The notes under the pieces: model-generated
The model's database searches: none
The model's input: only the letters and a program-made list of their open reading frames with translations
Told to the model about the DNA's origin: nothing
Assembly (NCBI GenBank): GCA_910578995.1
Contig: CAJTSY010000180.1
Coordinates: 1-6,112 of the forward strand
Direction: 5' to 3'
Origin: an uncultured Acetatifactor sp.
GTDB lineage: Bacteria; Bacillota; Clostridia; Lachnospirales; Lachnospiraceae
DNA: 6,112 nt
Made by a program: the position numbers and the translations under genes
In this document: piece after piece, positions 1 through 5,444 of the stretch
How the letters are laid out: each line of letters opens with the position of its first letter
Position numbering within the stretch: position 1 is the stretch's first letter

Positions 1-13
1 ATATACTATTTTT

Positions 14-55
14 TTTACAAAAATACTACTGGAAATTTTAATTTTATGATATAAT
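14..55 (+). promoter_or_regulatory. Probable sigma-A promoter region for the yprB-like gene
   Basis: Two overlapping promoter readings are possible in this AT-rich leader. One is TTTACA at 14-19, a 17-nt spacer, and TTTAAT at 37-42. The other is an extended -10, TGATATAAT at 47-55, whose TATAAT hexamer (50-55) is perfect but has no good -35. Either would start transcription roughly 45 to 75 nt before the ATG at 124. Nothing else recognisable lies in positions 1-110. Which one is used cannot be decided from sequence. Confidence 0.6.
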
Positions 56-110
56 ATGAAAGTACATTGAGTCAAACTTTTGGCAGGACAAGACGGACTT
101 AAAATAAAAA

Positions 111-118
111 GATGGAGG
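111..118 (+). promoter_or_regulatory. Ribosome binding site that fixes the yprB-like start at 124
   Basis: GATGGAGG sits 5 nt before the ATG at 124. An in-frame ATG at 112 falls inside this Shine-Dalgarno sequence and has no good site of its own, so 124 is preferred. Confidence 0.7.
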
Positions 119-123
119 CTGCC

Positions 124-1227
124 ATGCGAATTTGTAAGGAAACCCTGGAAAACTTTTCCATATCTTACCCGCTCGAAAGGTTTGGATCCCTGGAGCAGAT
201 TCTGTTTCTCGATATCGAGACCACAGGCTTCACCGCCAGATCCTCCCATCTGTACCTCATCGGATGCGCCTATTATCAGGAGGAAAAATGGCATACGATA
301 CAGTGGATGGCGGAAAACCATGACCAGGAGGCCCAGATCCTGAAAGCCTTTTTTGATTTTGCAGGGCACTACCGCTGCCTGATTCATTTTAACGGCAATA
401 ACTTTGACCTGCCCTACATCACGCAGAAATGCGCGCAGCTTTCCCTGCCCTACGATTTCCATGAATACCAGGGACTTGACCTTTACAGAAGGATGGCGCC
501 CTATAAATATTTTCTGAAACTTTCCAACTGCAAGCAGAAAACCCTGGAACAGTTTCTTGGCGTGAACCGCAAGGATGTGTTTTCCGGCAGCGAGCTCATC
601 GGCATTTACCAGGAATATGTAAAAAACCTGTCGGAATTCTCAGAGAAAGCCCTGTTCCTCCACAATGCGGACGATCTCAAGGGAATGTTGGAGACCCTGC
701 CCATCCTGGCCTACCACGATCTGTTCAACCGGCCCGTCACTGCCAGGAAGGTCCAGGCGAATTACTACAGGGATGTAAACGGAAAACGCCGCAGGGAACT
801 GCTCCTCTTCTTCCGGCCTGAAACGCCCCTCCCCAGACCCGTGTCCGCAGGCGCCGGCCAGTGCCTGTTCCGTGGAAGCGGGACGGACTGTTCCCTGAAG
901 ATTCCGATTTATGAGGAAGAGCTGAAGTATTTTTACTCCAATTACCATGACTATTACTATCTTCCAACGGAAGATGTGGCCCTCCACAAGTCAGTGGCGG
1001 GATTCGTGGATAAGGCCTACCGGCTTCCGGCCTCGGCCGCCAACTGCTACACACGCAAGACCGCCAGTTACCTGCCCCAGTGGGATTACCTTTTTACCCC
1101 CTTTTACAAGCGTGACTACAAAAGCCAGGACCTCTTCTTCGAACTTACGGATGAGCTGAAAAAAGACCGGGCAGCATTTGCCGCCTATGCTTCCCATATC
1201 CTCAACATGATTGCAGCTTCCTACTGA
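124..1227 (+). CDS. YprB-type ribonuclease H-like (DEDD exonuclease fold) protein
   Basis: A 367-residue protein of the YprB / RNase_H_2 family, expected to be a cytoplasmic metal-dependent 3'-5' exonuclease-like enzyme; the physiological substrate of this family is not established. Motif I is LFLDIETTGF (D30, E32). Motif II is NGNNFDLPYI (D95). Motif III is LHNADDL (H180, D184), where a histidine takes the place usually held by tyrosine in DEDDy enzymes. Between motifs II and III lies the family-typical stretch LSNCKQKTLEQFLGV. The part after about residue 200 is not recognisable and shows no TPR repeats, unlike Bacillus YprB as I recall it. An alternative ATG at 112 would add four residues (MEAA) but lies within the ribosome binding site. 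The gene has its own promoter, is transcribed alone in this window and converges on cheR. Family assignment is firm; exact activity is inference. Confidence 0.85.
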   Translation: MRICKETLENFSISYPLERFGSLEQILFLDIETTGFTARSSHLYLIGCAYYQEEKWHTIQWMAENHDQEAQILKAFFDFAGHYRCLIHFNGNNFDLPYITQKCAQLSLPYDFHEYQGLDLYRRMAPYKYFLKLSNCKQKTLEQFLGVNRKDVFSGSELIGIYQEYVKNLSEFSEKALFLHNADDLKGMLETLPILAYHDLFNRPVTARKVQANYYRDVNGKRRRELLLFFRPETPLPRPVSAGAGQCLFRGSGTDCSLKIPIYEEELKYFYSNYHDYYYLPTEDVALHKSVAGFVDKAYRLPASAANCYTRKTASYLPQWDYLFTPFYKRDYKSQDLFFELTDELKKDRAAFAAYASHILNMIAASY

Positions 1228-1329
1228 AACCAAAGACCTGCAAGTGGAAGCTGCCGCGGCTGAAACGAAAGACCTGTATGGAAAAACGCCATAGTTCAAC
1301 CGAAAGATATGAACAAACAACTGCCGCGG
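1224..1329 (+). repeat. Degenerate tandem repeat, period 35-36 bp, about three copies
   Basis: CTGAAACCAAAGACCTG at 1224-1240 recurs as CTGAAACGAAAGACCTG at 1260-1276 (16 of 17 identical, period 36). A weaker third copy is at 1295-1311 (12 of 17). CTGCCGCGG ends copy 1 (1251-1259) and copy 3 (1321-1329), exactly 70 bp apart. The first copy includes the stop codon of the nuclease gene (TGA, 1225-1227). No function is known. Confidence 0.6.
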
Positions 1330-1360
1330 TTTCCCGGAGGGCAATTATACAAAAGCACCT

Positions 1361-1404
1361 AAACAAGCGGTTGTCCGCGATTTCTCCGACAGCCGCTTGT
1401 TTTT
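1361..1404. terminator. Bidirectional intrinsic terminator between convergent genes
   Basis: The arms 1361-1375 and 1388-1402 form a 15-bp stem (one G-T wobble at 1371/1392), then a C-C mismatch, one more G-C pair and an 8-nt loop at 1378-1385. The stem base is AAACAAGCGG against CCGCTTGTTT. On the plus strand a T run (1400-1404) and a second T run at 1409-1413 follow. On the minus strand the stem ends in TTT, followed by AGGTGCTTTTGT. It lies 18 nt beyond the cheR stop and 133 nt beyond the nuclease stop, so it should end both transcripts. Confidence 0.9.
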
Positions 1405-1422
1405 CTGCTTTTTCGTCATGTC

Positions 1423-2199
1423 CTATGGCTTCTGGTAGAAAAAAGCATTTTTTCTCAGATACCCTATCTCCATGTGGTTCATGATCTGCTCGGAGCTTCC
1501 GATAAACAAAATCCCGCCCGGTGAGAGAACCCGGAAAAATTTCCGGAAAATAGTATCCTTCGTTTCTTCCGTAAAGTATATCAGCACATTACGGCACACA
1601 ATCAGGTGACAGTCCGCCGGATATGTATCCTTCAGCAGATTGTGCTCCCGAAACTCCACACAGGCTTTGATCTCATCCGCAATCCTGTAGGAGTCCCCGG
1701 TCTGCCGGAAATAGCGCCTCCGCAGATCCGCCGGTACGGAAGCCAGGCTTTTCTCGGGATAAATTCCCTCCCTTGCCTTCGCAATCACCTGCCGATCCAA
1801 GTCGGTGGCATATATCCTGATGCTGCCCAGGGGCAGATGCCTCGACAGGGCCATCACCAGAGAATAGGGCTCATCTCCCGTGGAACAGGCAGCGCTCCAG
1901 ATTTTTAAACGTTTCCCAAACCTGCCGATCAATTCTGGGAGCGCCTTTTCCTCCATCACCTTCCACTGGGACAGATCCCTGTAAAATTCGGATACATTGA
2001 TGGTAATATAGTTGACGAATTCTTCAAGCATTTTCCGGTCTGTTTTCAGACAGACTACATATTTGTCGTACCCTTCCACCCTGTTTTTAGAAATCAGGTA
2101 GTCAATCCGGCGTTTCATCTGTTTTTCCTGATAACAGTTCAAATCAATCCCTGTCAGGGCCAGTACTTCCCTCTTCAAGAACCCGTAATCAAATACCAT
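1423..2199 (-). CDS. cheR: Chemotaxis protein methyltransferase CheR
   Basis: A 258-residue, SAM-dependent glutamate O-methyltransferase of the CheR family, which methylates cytoplasmic glutamates of chemoreceptors to set adaptation. The N-terminal all-alpha domain covers about residues 1-75, with LTGIDLNCYQEKQMKRRI and NVSEFYRD. The catalytic domain follows: SAM-binding SAACSTGDEPYS (102-113), YATDLD (130-135), the small beta subdomain (about 155-185), CRNVLIYF (202-209) and GGILFIGSSE. The length matches full-size CheR and no key motif is missing. The ATG at 2199 is chosen because AGGA ends 9 nt upstream; a GTG at 2205 would add two residues but leaves only 3 nt. The gene begins 20 nt after rpsA, so it is probably the last gene of the cmk-ispH-rpsA operon. 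No cheA, cheB, cheY or receptor gene is nearby, which is unusual. Function is firm by family; the partner receptors are unknown. Confidence 0.93.
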   Translation of the reverse strand: MVFDYGFLKREVLALTGIDLNCYQEKQMKRRIDYLISKNRVEGYDKYVVCLKTDRKMLEEFVNYITINVSEFYRDLSQWKVMEEKALPELIGRFGKRLKIWSAACSTGDEPYSLVMALSRHLPLGSIRIYATDLDRQVIAKAREGIYPEKSLASVPADLRRRYFRQTGDSYRIADEIKACVEFREHNLLKDTYPADCHLIVCRNVLIYFTEETKDTIFRKFFRVLSPGGILFIGSSEQIMNHMEIGYLRKNAFFYQKP

Positions 2200-2208
2200 G
2201 GCCACCCA

Positions 2209-2212
2209 TCCT
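2209..2212 (-). promoter_or_regulatory. Ribosome binding site of cheR
   Basis: AGGA on the minus strand, inside the 20-nt gap after the rpsA stop. It is 9 nt from the ATG at 2199 and only 3 nt from the GTG at 2205, which favours the ATG. Confidence 0.5.
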
Positions 2213-2219
2213 GTTATTT

Positions 2220-3323
2220 TCAGGCATTCTCGTCCACCGGCATCCCCTCCGCGTCATCCTGTGCTGCCGCAGAAAGCGCCATCGCCTTTATGCTCAGGGA
2301 AATCTTCTTGTCAACCTCGTTGAAGTCAACGATCTTTGCAGTGATCTCCTCACCTATATGCAGTACATCCGCAGGCTTCTCCACATGCTCCCTGGAAATC
2401 TGTGACACATGAAGCAGCGCGTCCACTCCGGGCTCCAACTCAATAAACGCGCCAAAATCCGTCATCCTGGCAACCCTGCCTTTTACAATGTTGCCTATAG
2501 CATACTTCTCAGCTGCGTCCCTCCAGGGATTCTCATCCTCAAACTTCAGCGAAAGGGCAACCTTACTCCCGTTGATCTCCTTGATCAGCACATTCAGCTT
2601 ATCGCCGACCTTGAATACTTTCCTGGGATGCTCCACATGGCCCCAGGACATCTCCGAGATATGAAGAAGTCCGTCCGCTCCGCCCAGATCCACGAAGGCT
2701 CCGAAATCCGTCACGTTCTTGACTACGCCTTCCACGATATCTCCCTCGTGTATCCTCTCAAACAGCTCTCTCTGCATCTCCGCCTTACGAGCCACAATGA
2801 GCTGTCTGCGGTCTCCGATATAGCGCCTCCTCTTGGGATTGTACTCGCTGATCACAAATTCAATCTCACGCCCCATATACTTGTTCAGATCCTTCTCATA
2901 GGTATCGGCCACAAGGCTTGCCGGAATGAATACCCTCACTTCCTCCACGATAACGCTTAAGCCGCCTTCCAGCACCTGAACAACTGTGGCTTTCAGGACT
3001 TCCCTGTTGTTGTACGCTTCTTCAATTCTCTTGTTGCCCCTGTCAGCAGCCAGGCGCTTGTAGGTCAGCACAACCTGTCCCTCGCCGTCATTCACCTTCA
3101 GGATCTTCACTTCCATGACATCCCCGGGCTTAACAACTGCTGTAAGGTCCACGCTGGAATCATTGGTATACTCGTTCTTCGTCAGGATACCATCGGATTT
3201 GTATCCGATATTCAATACAATCTCATCTGCTTTCACATCGATGACTGTGCCTTCGACCACGTCTCCTGAGTGTATTGTCTTGATTGTGTCTTCCAACATC
3301 TGTTCAAAAGTTAATTCTGACAT
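2220..3323 (-). CDS. rpsA: Ribosomal protein S1 homologue with four S1 domains
   Basis: A 367-residue RNA-binding protein that should help the 30S subunit bind mRNA. Four S1 (OB-fold) domains can be placed at about residues 18-90, 107-178, 191-262 and 275-347. Domains 3 and 4 are the most canonical, with TDFGAFVDLGGADGLLHISE and TDFGAFIELEPGVDALLHVS. Domain 2 is divergent and basic (NPKRRRYIGDRRQ). A short acidic tail follows. Four domains is the usual short Firmicute form, against six in Escherichia coli. The reading frame could open at a TTG at 3341, but that codon overlaps the AGGAGG site at 3333-3338, which is 9 nt before the ATG at 3323. The start lies inside the end of ispH (20-nt overlap, different frame), implying translational coupling. 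In many clostridia IspH and S1 are a single fused protein; here they are separate. A strong internal promoter in ispH may give extra transcription. Confidence 0.92.
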   Translation of the reverse strand: MSELTFEQMLEDTIKTIHSGDVVEGTVIDVKADEIVLNIGYKSDGILTKNEYTNDSSVDLTAVVKPGDVMEVKILKVNDGEGQVVLTYKRLAADRGNKRIEEAYNNREVLKATVVQVLEGGLSVIVEEVRVFIPASLVADTYEKDLNKYMGREIEFVISEYNPKRRRYIGDRRQLIVARKAEMQRELFERIHEGDIVEGVVKNVTDFGAFVDLGGADGLLHISEMSWGHVEHPRKVFKVGDKLNVLIKEINGSKVALSLKFEDENPWRDAAEKYAIGNIVKGRVARMTDFGAFIELEPGVDALLHVSQISREHVEKPADVLHIGEEITAKIVDFNEVDKKISLSIKAMALSAAAQDDAEGMPVDENA

Positions 3324-4362
3324 AATTTTGAACCTCCTCAATTAATTTGTTTGGGGTGGAAGCCCCCGCTGTAATACCCACCAGTCGAGCAGTTTTAGGC
3401 AATTCTAAACACAGGTCCTCGAGTGTCTGTATAAAATAGGTATGCGCACACTCCTCGCTGCAGATCTCGTACAATCTCCTGGTATTGGAGCTATGCTTAC
3501 CGCCTATCACAATCATTACGTCAGCCTCCGCCGCAAGCGCCCTTGCCGAGCGCTGCCGCTCTTCCGTAGCGTTACAGATAGTATTTACAACATTATCATT
3601 ATAACCTTTTTCTTCCAAAATTTCAACTATACTCTGAAAATTATTGTAGTTAAATGTCGTTTGGGCAACCACGCATATCTCTTTATCCCGGGAAAGTCGG
3701 AATTTCCTGGCTTCTTCCTCATTTTTGATGACTGTGACAGGCCCTTTGCACCACCCTATGATGCCTTCCACCTCCGGATGGCCCGCATTTCCCACGATGA
3801 CAATGTGCCTGCCCTTGCGGCTCTCCTCCTCCGCCTTCTTCTGGATCCGCCTCACAAAGGGGCAGGTGGCATCGATGCACTGCAGATGCTTCTCCTGCAG
3901 AATGGCGTAGATTTCCTCCGGGACACCGTGGGCACGGATGATGACGCTAGCGGGGGCTGCGGCGCTTCCGTCTGTTCCGCTTCCGCGACCTGCCCCAGTG
4001 CCATCAGGGTTGGATGCTCCTGCGATTCCGTCGGCGGCATGTCCGGAAGCAGCCTCCGCGTCCCCTGGCGCGGAAGCCTTTGTTCCAATGCCTGCATCCC
4101 GCCCGGCCCCGGCCAGTTCCAGAAGCTCTTCCTTCGTCTCCAGTACCCGGACTCCCTTCGCCTCCAGATCCTTCACCACTTCTTCATTATTTACAATCGG
4201 ACCATAGGTATAAATAGTTTTCCCGTTTTTTATCTGTTCATACACGGTATCCACCGCCCGCTTCACGCCAAAGCAGAAACCGATGTGCTCCGCAAGTTTT
4301 ACTTCCATGGAATGGTTTTCTTTCGTGAAATGTTTTTCTTCCATGGAACGGTTTTCTCCCAT
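3304..4362 (-). CDS. ispH: 4-hydroxy-3-methylbut-2-enyl diphosphate reductase IspH (LytB)
   Basis: IspH reduces HMBPP to isopentenyl and dimethylallyl diphosphate, the last step of the methylerythritol phosphate pathway, using an iron-sulfur cluster. The three cluster cysteines are present: GFCFGVKRAV (C30), DATCPFV (C167) and NTICNATEERQ (C263). Other active-site motifs are RAHGVP (H145), HPEVEG (H195, E197), TTFNYN, GGKHSSNTRRL (S291, S292, N293) and GASTP. Two features are odd. Eighteen residues, built from an 18-bp DNA repeat, precede the canonical start MEVKLAEHIGFCFGV. Also, residues 85-138 form a Gly/Ala/Ser/Asp-rich insertion between LLELA and SVIIRAHGV, where relatives have only a few residues. 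The ATG at 4362 is preferred because GGAGGG lies 10 nt upstream; ATGs at 4344 and 4308 are alternatives. The gene starts 23 nt after cmk and overlaps rpsA by 20 nt. All catalytic motifs are intact, so it should be functional. Confidence 0.95.
   Translation of the reverse strand: MGENRSMEEKHFTKENHSMEVKLAEHIGFCFGVKRAVDTVYEQIKNGKTIYTYGPIVNNEEVVKDLEAKGVRVLETKEELLELAGAGRDAGIGTKASAPGDAEAASGHAADGIAGASNPDGTGAGRGSGTDGSAAAPASVIIRAHGVPEEIYAILQEKHLQCIDATCPFVRRIQKKAEEESRKGRHIVIVGNAGHPEVEGIIGWCKGPVTVIKNEEEARKFRLSRDKEICVVAQTTFNYNNFQSIVEILEEKGYNDNVVNTICNATEERQRSARALAAEADVMIVIGGKHSSNTRRLYEICSEECAHTYFIQTLEDLCLELPKTARLVGITAGASTPNKLIEEVQNYVRINF
3333..3338 (-). promoter_or_regulatory. Ribosome binding site of rpsA inside the ispH coding end
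   Basis: A perfect AGGAGG on the minus strand, 9 nt before the ATG at 3323. It lies inside the last codons of ispH, so ribosomes finishing ispH could restart here. It rules out the TTG at 3341, which would place the site inside the coding region. Confidence 0.8.
3598..3626 (-). promoter_or_regulatory. Near-consensus sigma-A promoter inside ispH, facing rpsA
   Basis: On the minus strand TTGAAA (3626-3621) is followed by exactly 17 nt and then TATAAT (3603-3598), with an AT-rich stretch upstream. The expected start point near 3591 lies about 270 nt before the rpsA ATG. The surrounding codons are strikingly AT-rich (15 G/C of 60 at 3601-3660) compared with the rest of the gene. Whether it is active is inference. 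Confidence 0.55.
3949..4110 (-). other. Low-complexity insertion within IspH (residues 85-138)
   Basis: A 54-codon segment rich in Gly, Ala, Ser, Asp and Thr, without aromatic residues or Cys, interrupts the link between the beta-strand ending KGVRVLETKEELLELA and the strand SVIIRAHGVP. DNA here is about 68% G+C (82 of 120 at 3961-4080). It keeps the reading frame, so it is probably a flexible surface loop rather than damage. Confidence 0.7.
4296..4360 (-). repeat. 18-bp tandem repeat, about 3.6 copies, across the ispH start
   Basis: On the minus strand the units are 4360-4343, 4342-4325, 4324-4307 and a partial 4306-4296. The first is GGGAGAAAACCGTTCCAT and the third is GAAAGAAAACCATTCCAT (15 of 18 identical); the second and third share 14 of 18. 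The repeats are in frame (six codons each) and encode the 18-residue extension before the canonical IspH start. Unit junctions create ATG codons at 4344 and 4308. Confidence 0.75.
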
Positions 4363-4385
4363 AATGTACCTGCCCTCCGCCCTTC

Positions 4386-5057
4386 TTATTTTTCCCTGGC
4401 CTGACTGCAGAGATTCTTGATTTCCGATATGACTTCCTCCTGGGACATATGGGATGTATCCACCAGCACGGCATCCTCCGCCTGTTTTAAAGGAGACATC
4501 TCCCGGTGCATGTCGCGGTAATCCCGGTCCTCGATGTCCGCCTTGATCTGCTGCAGATCGCAGCTTTCTCCCCTGGCTGTCAGCTCGTCGTATCTGCGCT
4601 TCGCCCGCACGTCGCTGCTGGCGGTAAGGTAAATTTTTAACTGCGCCTTCGGAAGCACACAGGTGCCGATGTCCCGTCCGTCCATGATGCAGTCGCTGCC
4701 GGCGGCAAGGGCTTTCTGGAGCCTGACCATATTTTCCCGCACCTGGGGAACCGGGCTTGTGACGGAGGCGGCTTCCCCCACTTCCTCTGTACGAATGTAC
4801 GCGTTTACGTTTTCCCCGTTGAGGAAGACCACCTGAACGCCGTCCTCATAGCGTATGGTGATGTCCGCCCGGGTGGACTTTTCGGCTATCTTTGCCGTAT
4901 CCCGTAAATCCACACCCTCCCGCAGCATGTACAGCGCCATGGCGCGGTACATCGCGCCGGTGTCCACATAGATGAGACCCATCTCCTTCGCCACCGCCTT
5001 GGCCACGGTGCTTTTTCCCGCCCCTGCAGGGCCGTCGATTGCTACATTAAAGCTCAT
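4386..5057 (-). CDS. cmk: Cytidylate kinase
   Basis: A 223-residue cytoplasmic (d)CMP kinase that moves a phosphate from ATP to CMP or dCMP, feeding CTP and dCTP pools. The Walker A loop is GPAGAGKST (9-17). DTGAMYRA (32-39) and DGRDIGTCVLP (126-136) are the signature nucleotide-binding motifs. The lid region has RRYDEL and RG (154-163), and RDMHREMSPLKQAEDAVLVDTS closes the C-terminal core. Length matches the family. The frame stays open upstream to 5159, but the ATG at 5057 is right: the protein begins MSFNVAIDGP as relatives do, and AAGGAGG lies 9 nt upstream. It is followed after 23 nt by ispH. Linkage of cmk to rpsA also occurs in Escherichia coli, and the cmk-ispH-rpsA order is common in clostridia. 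Confidence 0.96.
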   Translation of the reverse strand: MSFNVAIDGPAGAGKSTVAKAVAKEMGLIYVDTGAMYRAMALYMLREGVDLRDTAKIAEKSTRADITIRYEDGVQVVFLNGENVNAYIRTEEVGEAASVTSPVPQVRENMVRLQKALAAGSDCIMDGRDIGTCVLPKAQLKIYLTASSDVRAKRRYDELTARGESCDLQQIKADIEDRDYRDMHREMSPLKQAEDAVLVDTSHMSQEEVISEIKNLCSQAREK

Positions 5058-5319
5058 TTTCCATATCCTCCTTGTCAAATCTTTCTCCCTGCCTGATGTC
5101 CTTTGACGAAGTTCCCTTCCTTTCCTTCGCCATGGCCATAAAAACCGCTTTGTATACATTCCTAAACACTATGGCACACTTGGCATCCTGAAAACAAGAG
5201 GCTGACTCTTCTGATAATCGTTGGAATATTGACTGGATTTCCTTATAACAGTTTTCCTCTTCCCCGGTTGTTGTCTGGCTGCCGCTGTCTGTTACACGGT
5301 GTGTAGCTCTGATTCCCAT
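5047..5319 (-). CDS. Small hypothetical ORF before cmk (doubtful)
   Basis: A 90-codon frame fills most of the 387-bp gap between the flavoprotein gene and cmk. I do not recognise the product. It is hydrophilic and charged, has three cysteines (24, 42, 48), a possible amphipathic stretch around residues 25-65, and no signal peptide or membrane helix. Its stop overlaps the cmk ATG by 11 nt, an arrangement typical of translational coupling, which is the best argument in its favour. Against it, the ribosome site before the ATG at 5319 (AGGGGG, 11 nt away) is poorly spaced, and codon use looks less ordered than in neighbouring genes (ATA, CGA, TTA codons). The frame is open upstream to 5361. It could equally be a leader region that happens to lack stops. 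Confidence 0.3.
   Translation of the reverse strand: MGIRATHRVTDSGSQTTTGEEENCYKEIQSIFQRLSEESASCFQDAKCAIVFRNVYKAVFMAMAKERKGTSSKDIRQGERFDKEDMENEL
5067..5073 (-). promoter_or_regulatory. Ribosome binding site of cmk
   Basis: AAGGAGG on the minus strand, 9 nt before the ATG at 5057. It selects this start over upstream in-frame ATG codons such as 5159. Confidence 0.8.
5242..5250 (-). promoter_or_regulatory. Possible extended -10 promoter for cmk
   Basis: TGTTATAAG on the minus strand fits an extended -10 (TG, one base, TATAAG) but no -35 lies at the right distance. It would give a leader of roughly 180 nt before cmk. If it is the real cmk promoter, the 90-codon ORF is probably not a gene. Confidence 0.2.
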
Positions 5320-5350
5320 ATGTGGCGCTTCCCCCTGTTTTATACTTTTT

Positions 5351-5380
5351 TCTATATTGCTTTTATCGGTCTGTCTCCAA
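5351..5380 (-). promoter_or_regulatory. Weak candidate promoter after the flavoprotein gene
   Basis: TTGGAG (5380-5375), an 18-nt spacer and TATAGA (5356-5351) on the minus strand, followed by a second -10-like TATAAA at 5344-5339. Both hexamers are poor matches. The region is AT-rich and lies upstream of the 90-codon ORF and cmk. No convincing terminator separates it from the preceding gene. Confidence 0.2.
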
Positions 5381-5444
5381 TTCAGGATGATGGTGGGTCA
5401 TATTATCCTGGTAAGGAATCCCGGCAGTTCCTGGCAGCATCCGC

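Noticed and set aside
1278..1484. 68-codon plus-strand ORF after the nuclease gene
   Set aside because: It runs through the strong terminator hairpin and into the end of cheR on the other strand, and has no ribosome binding site.
2409..2960. 183-codon plus-strand ORF
   Set aside because: Antisense to the middle S1 domains of rpsA, which explain the sequence fully.
3442..4404. 320-codon plus-strand ORF antisense to ispH
   Set aside because: It mirrors the ispH reading frame and the GC-rich insertion; its product is low in recognisable motifs, while the opposite strand encodes a complete enzyme with all catalytic residues.
4238..4474. Minus-strand ORF with a repeated KPFHGRKTFHERKPFHG-like stretch
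   Set aside because: The repeats are the 18-bp DNA repeat read in another frame; cmk and ispH account for the region.
5187..5206. Short inverted repeat AAGAG/CTCTT inside the 90-codon ORF
   Set aside because: Only 5 bp of stem; expected by chance and too weak for a terminator.
5363..5401. 12-codon minus-strand ORF (MTHHHPELETDR) considered as a leader peptide
   Set aside because: Three histidines are too few to suggest attenuation, and no antiterminator or terminator pair follows.
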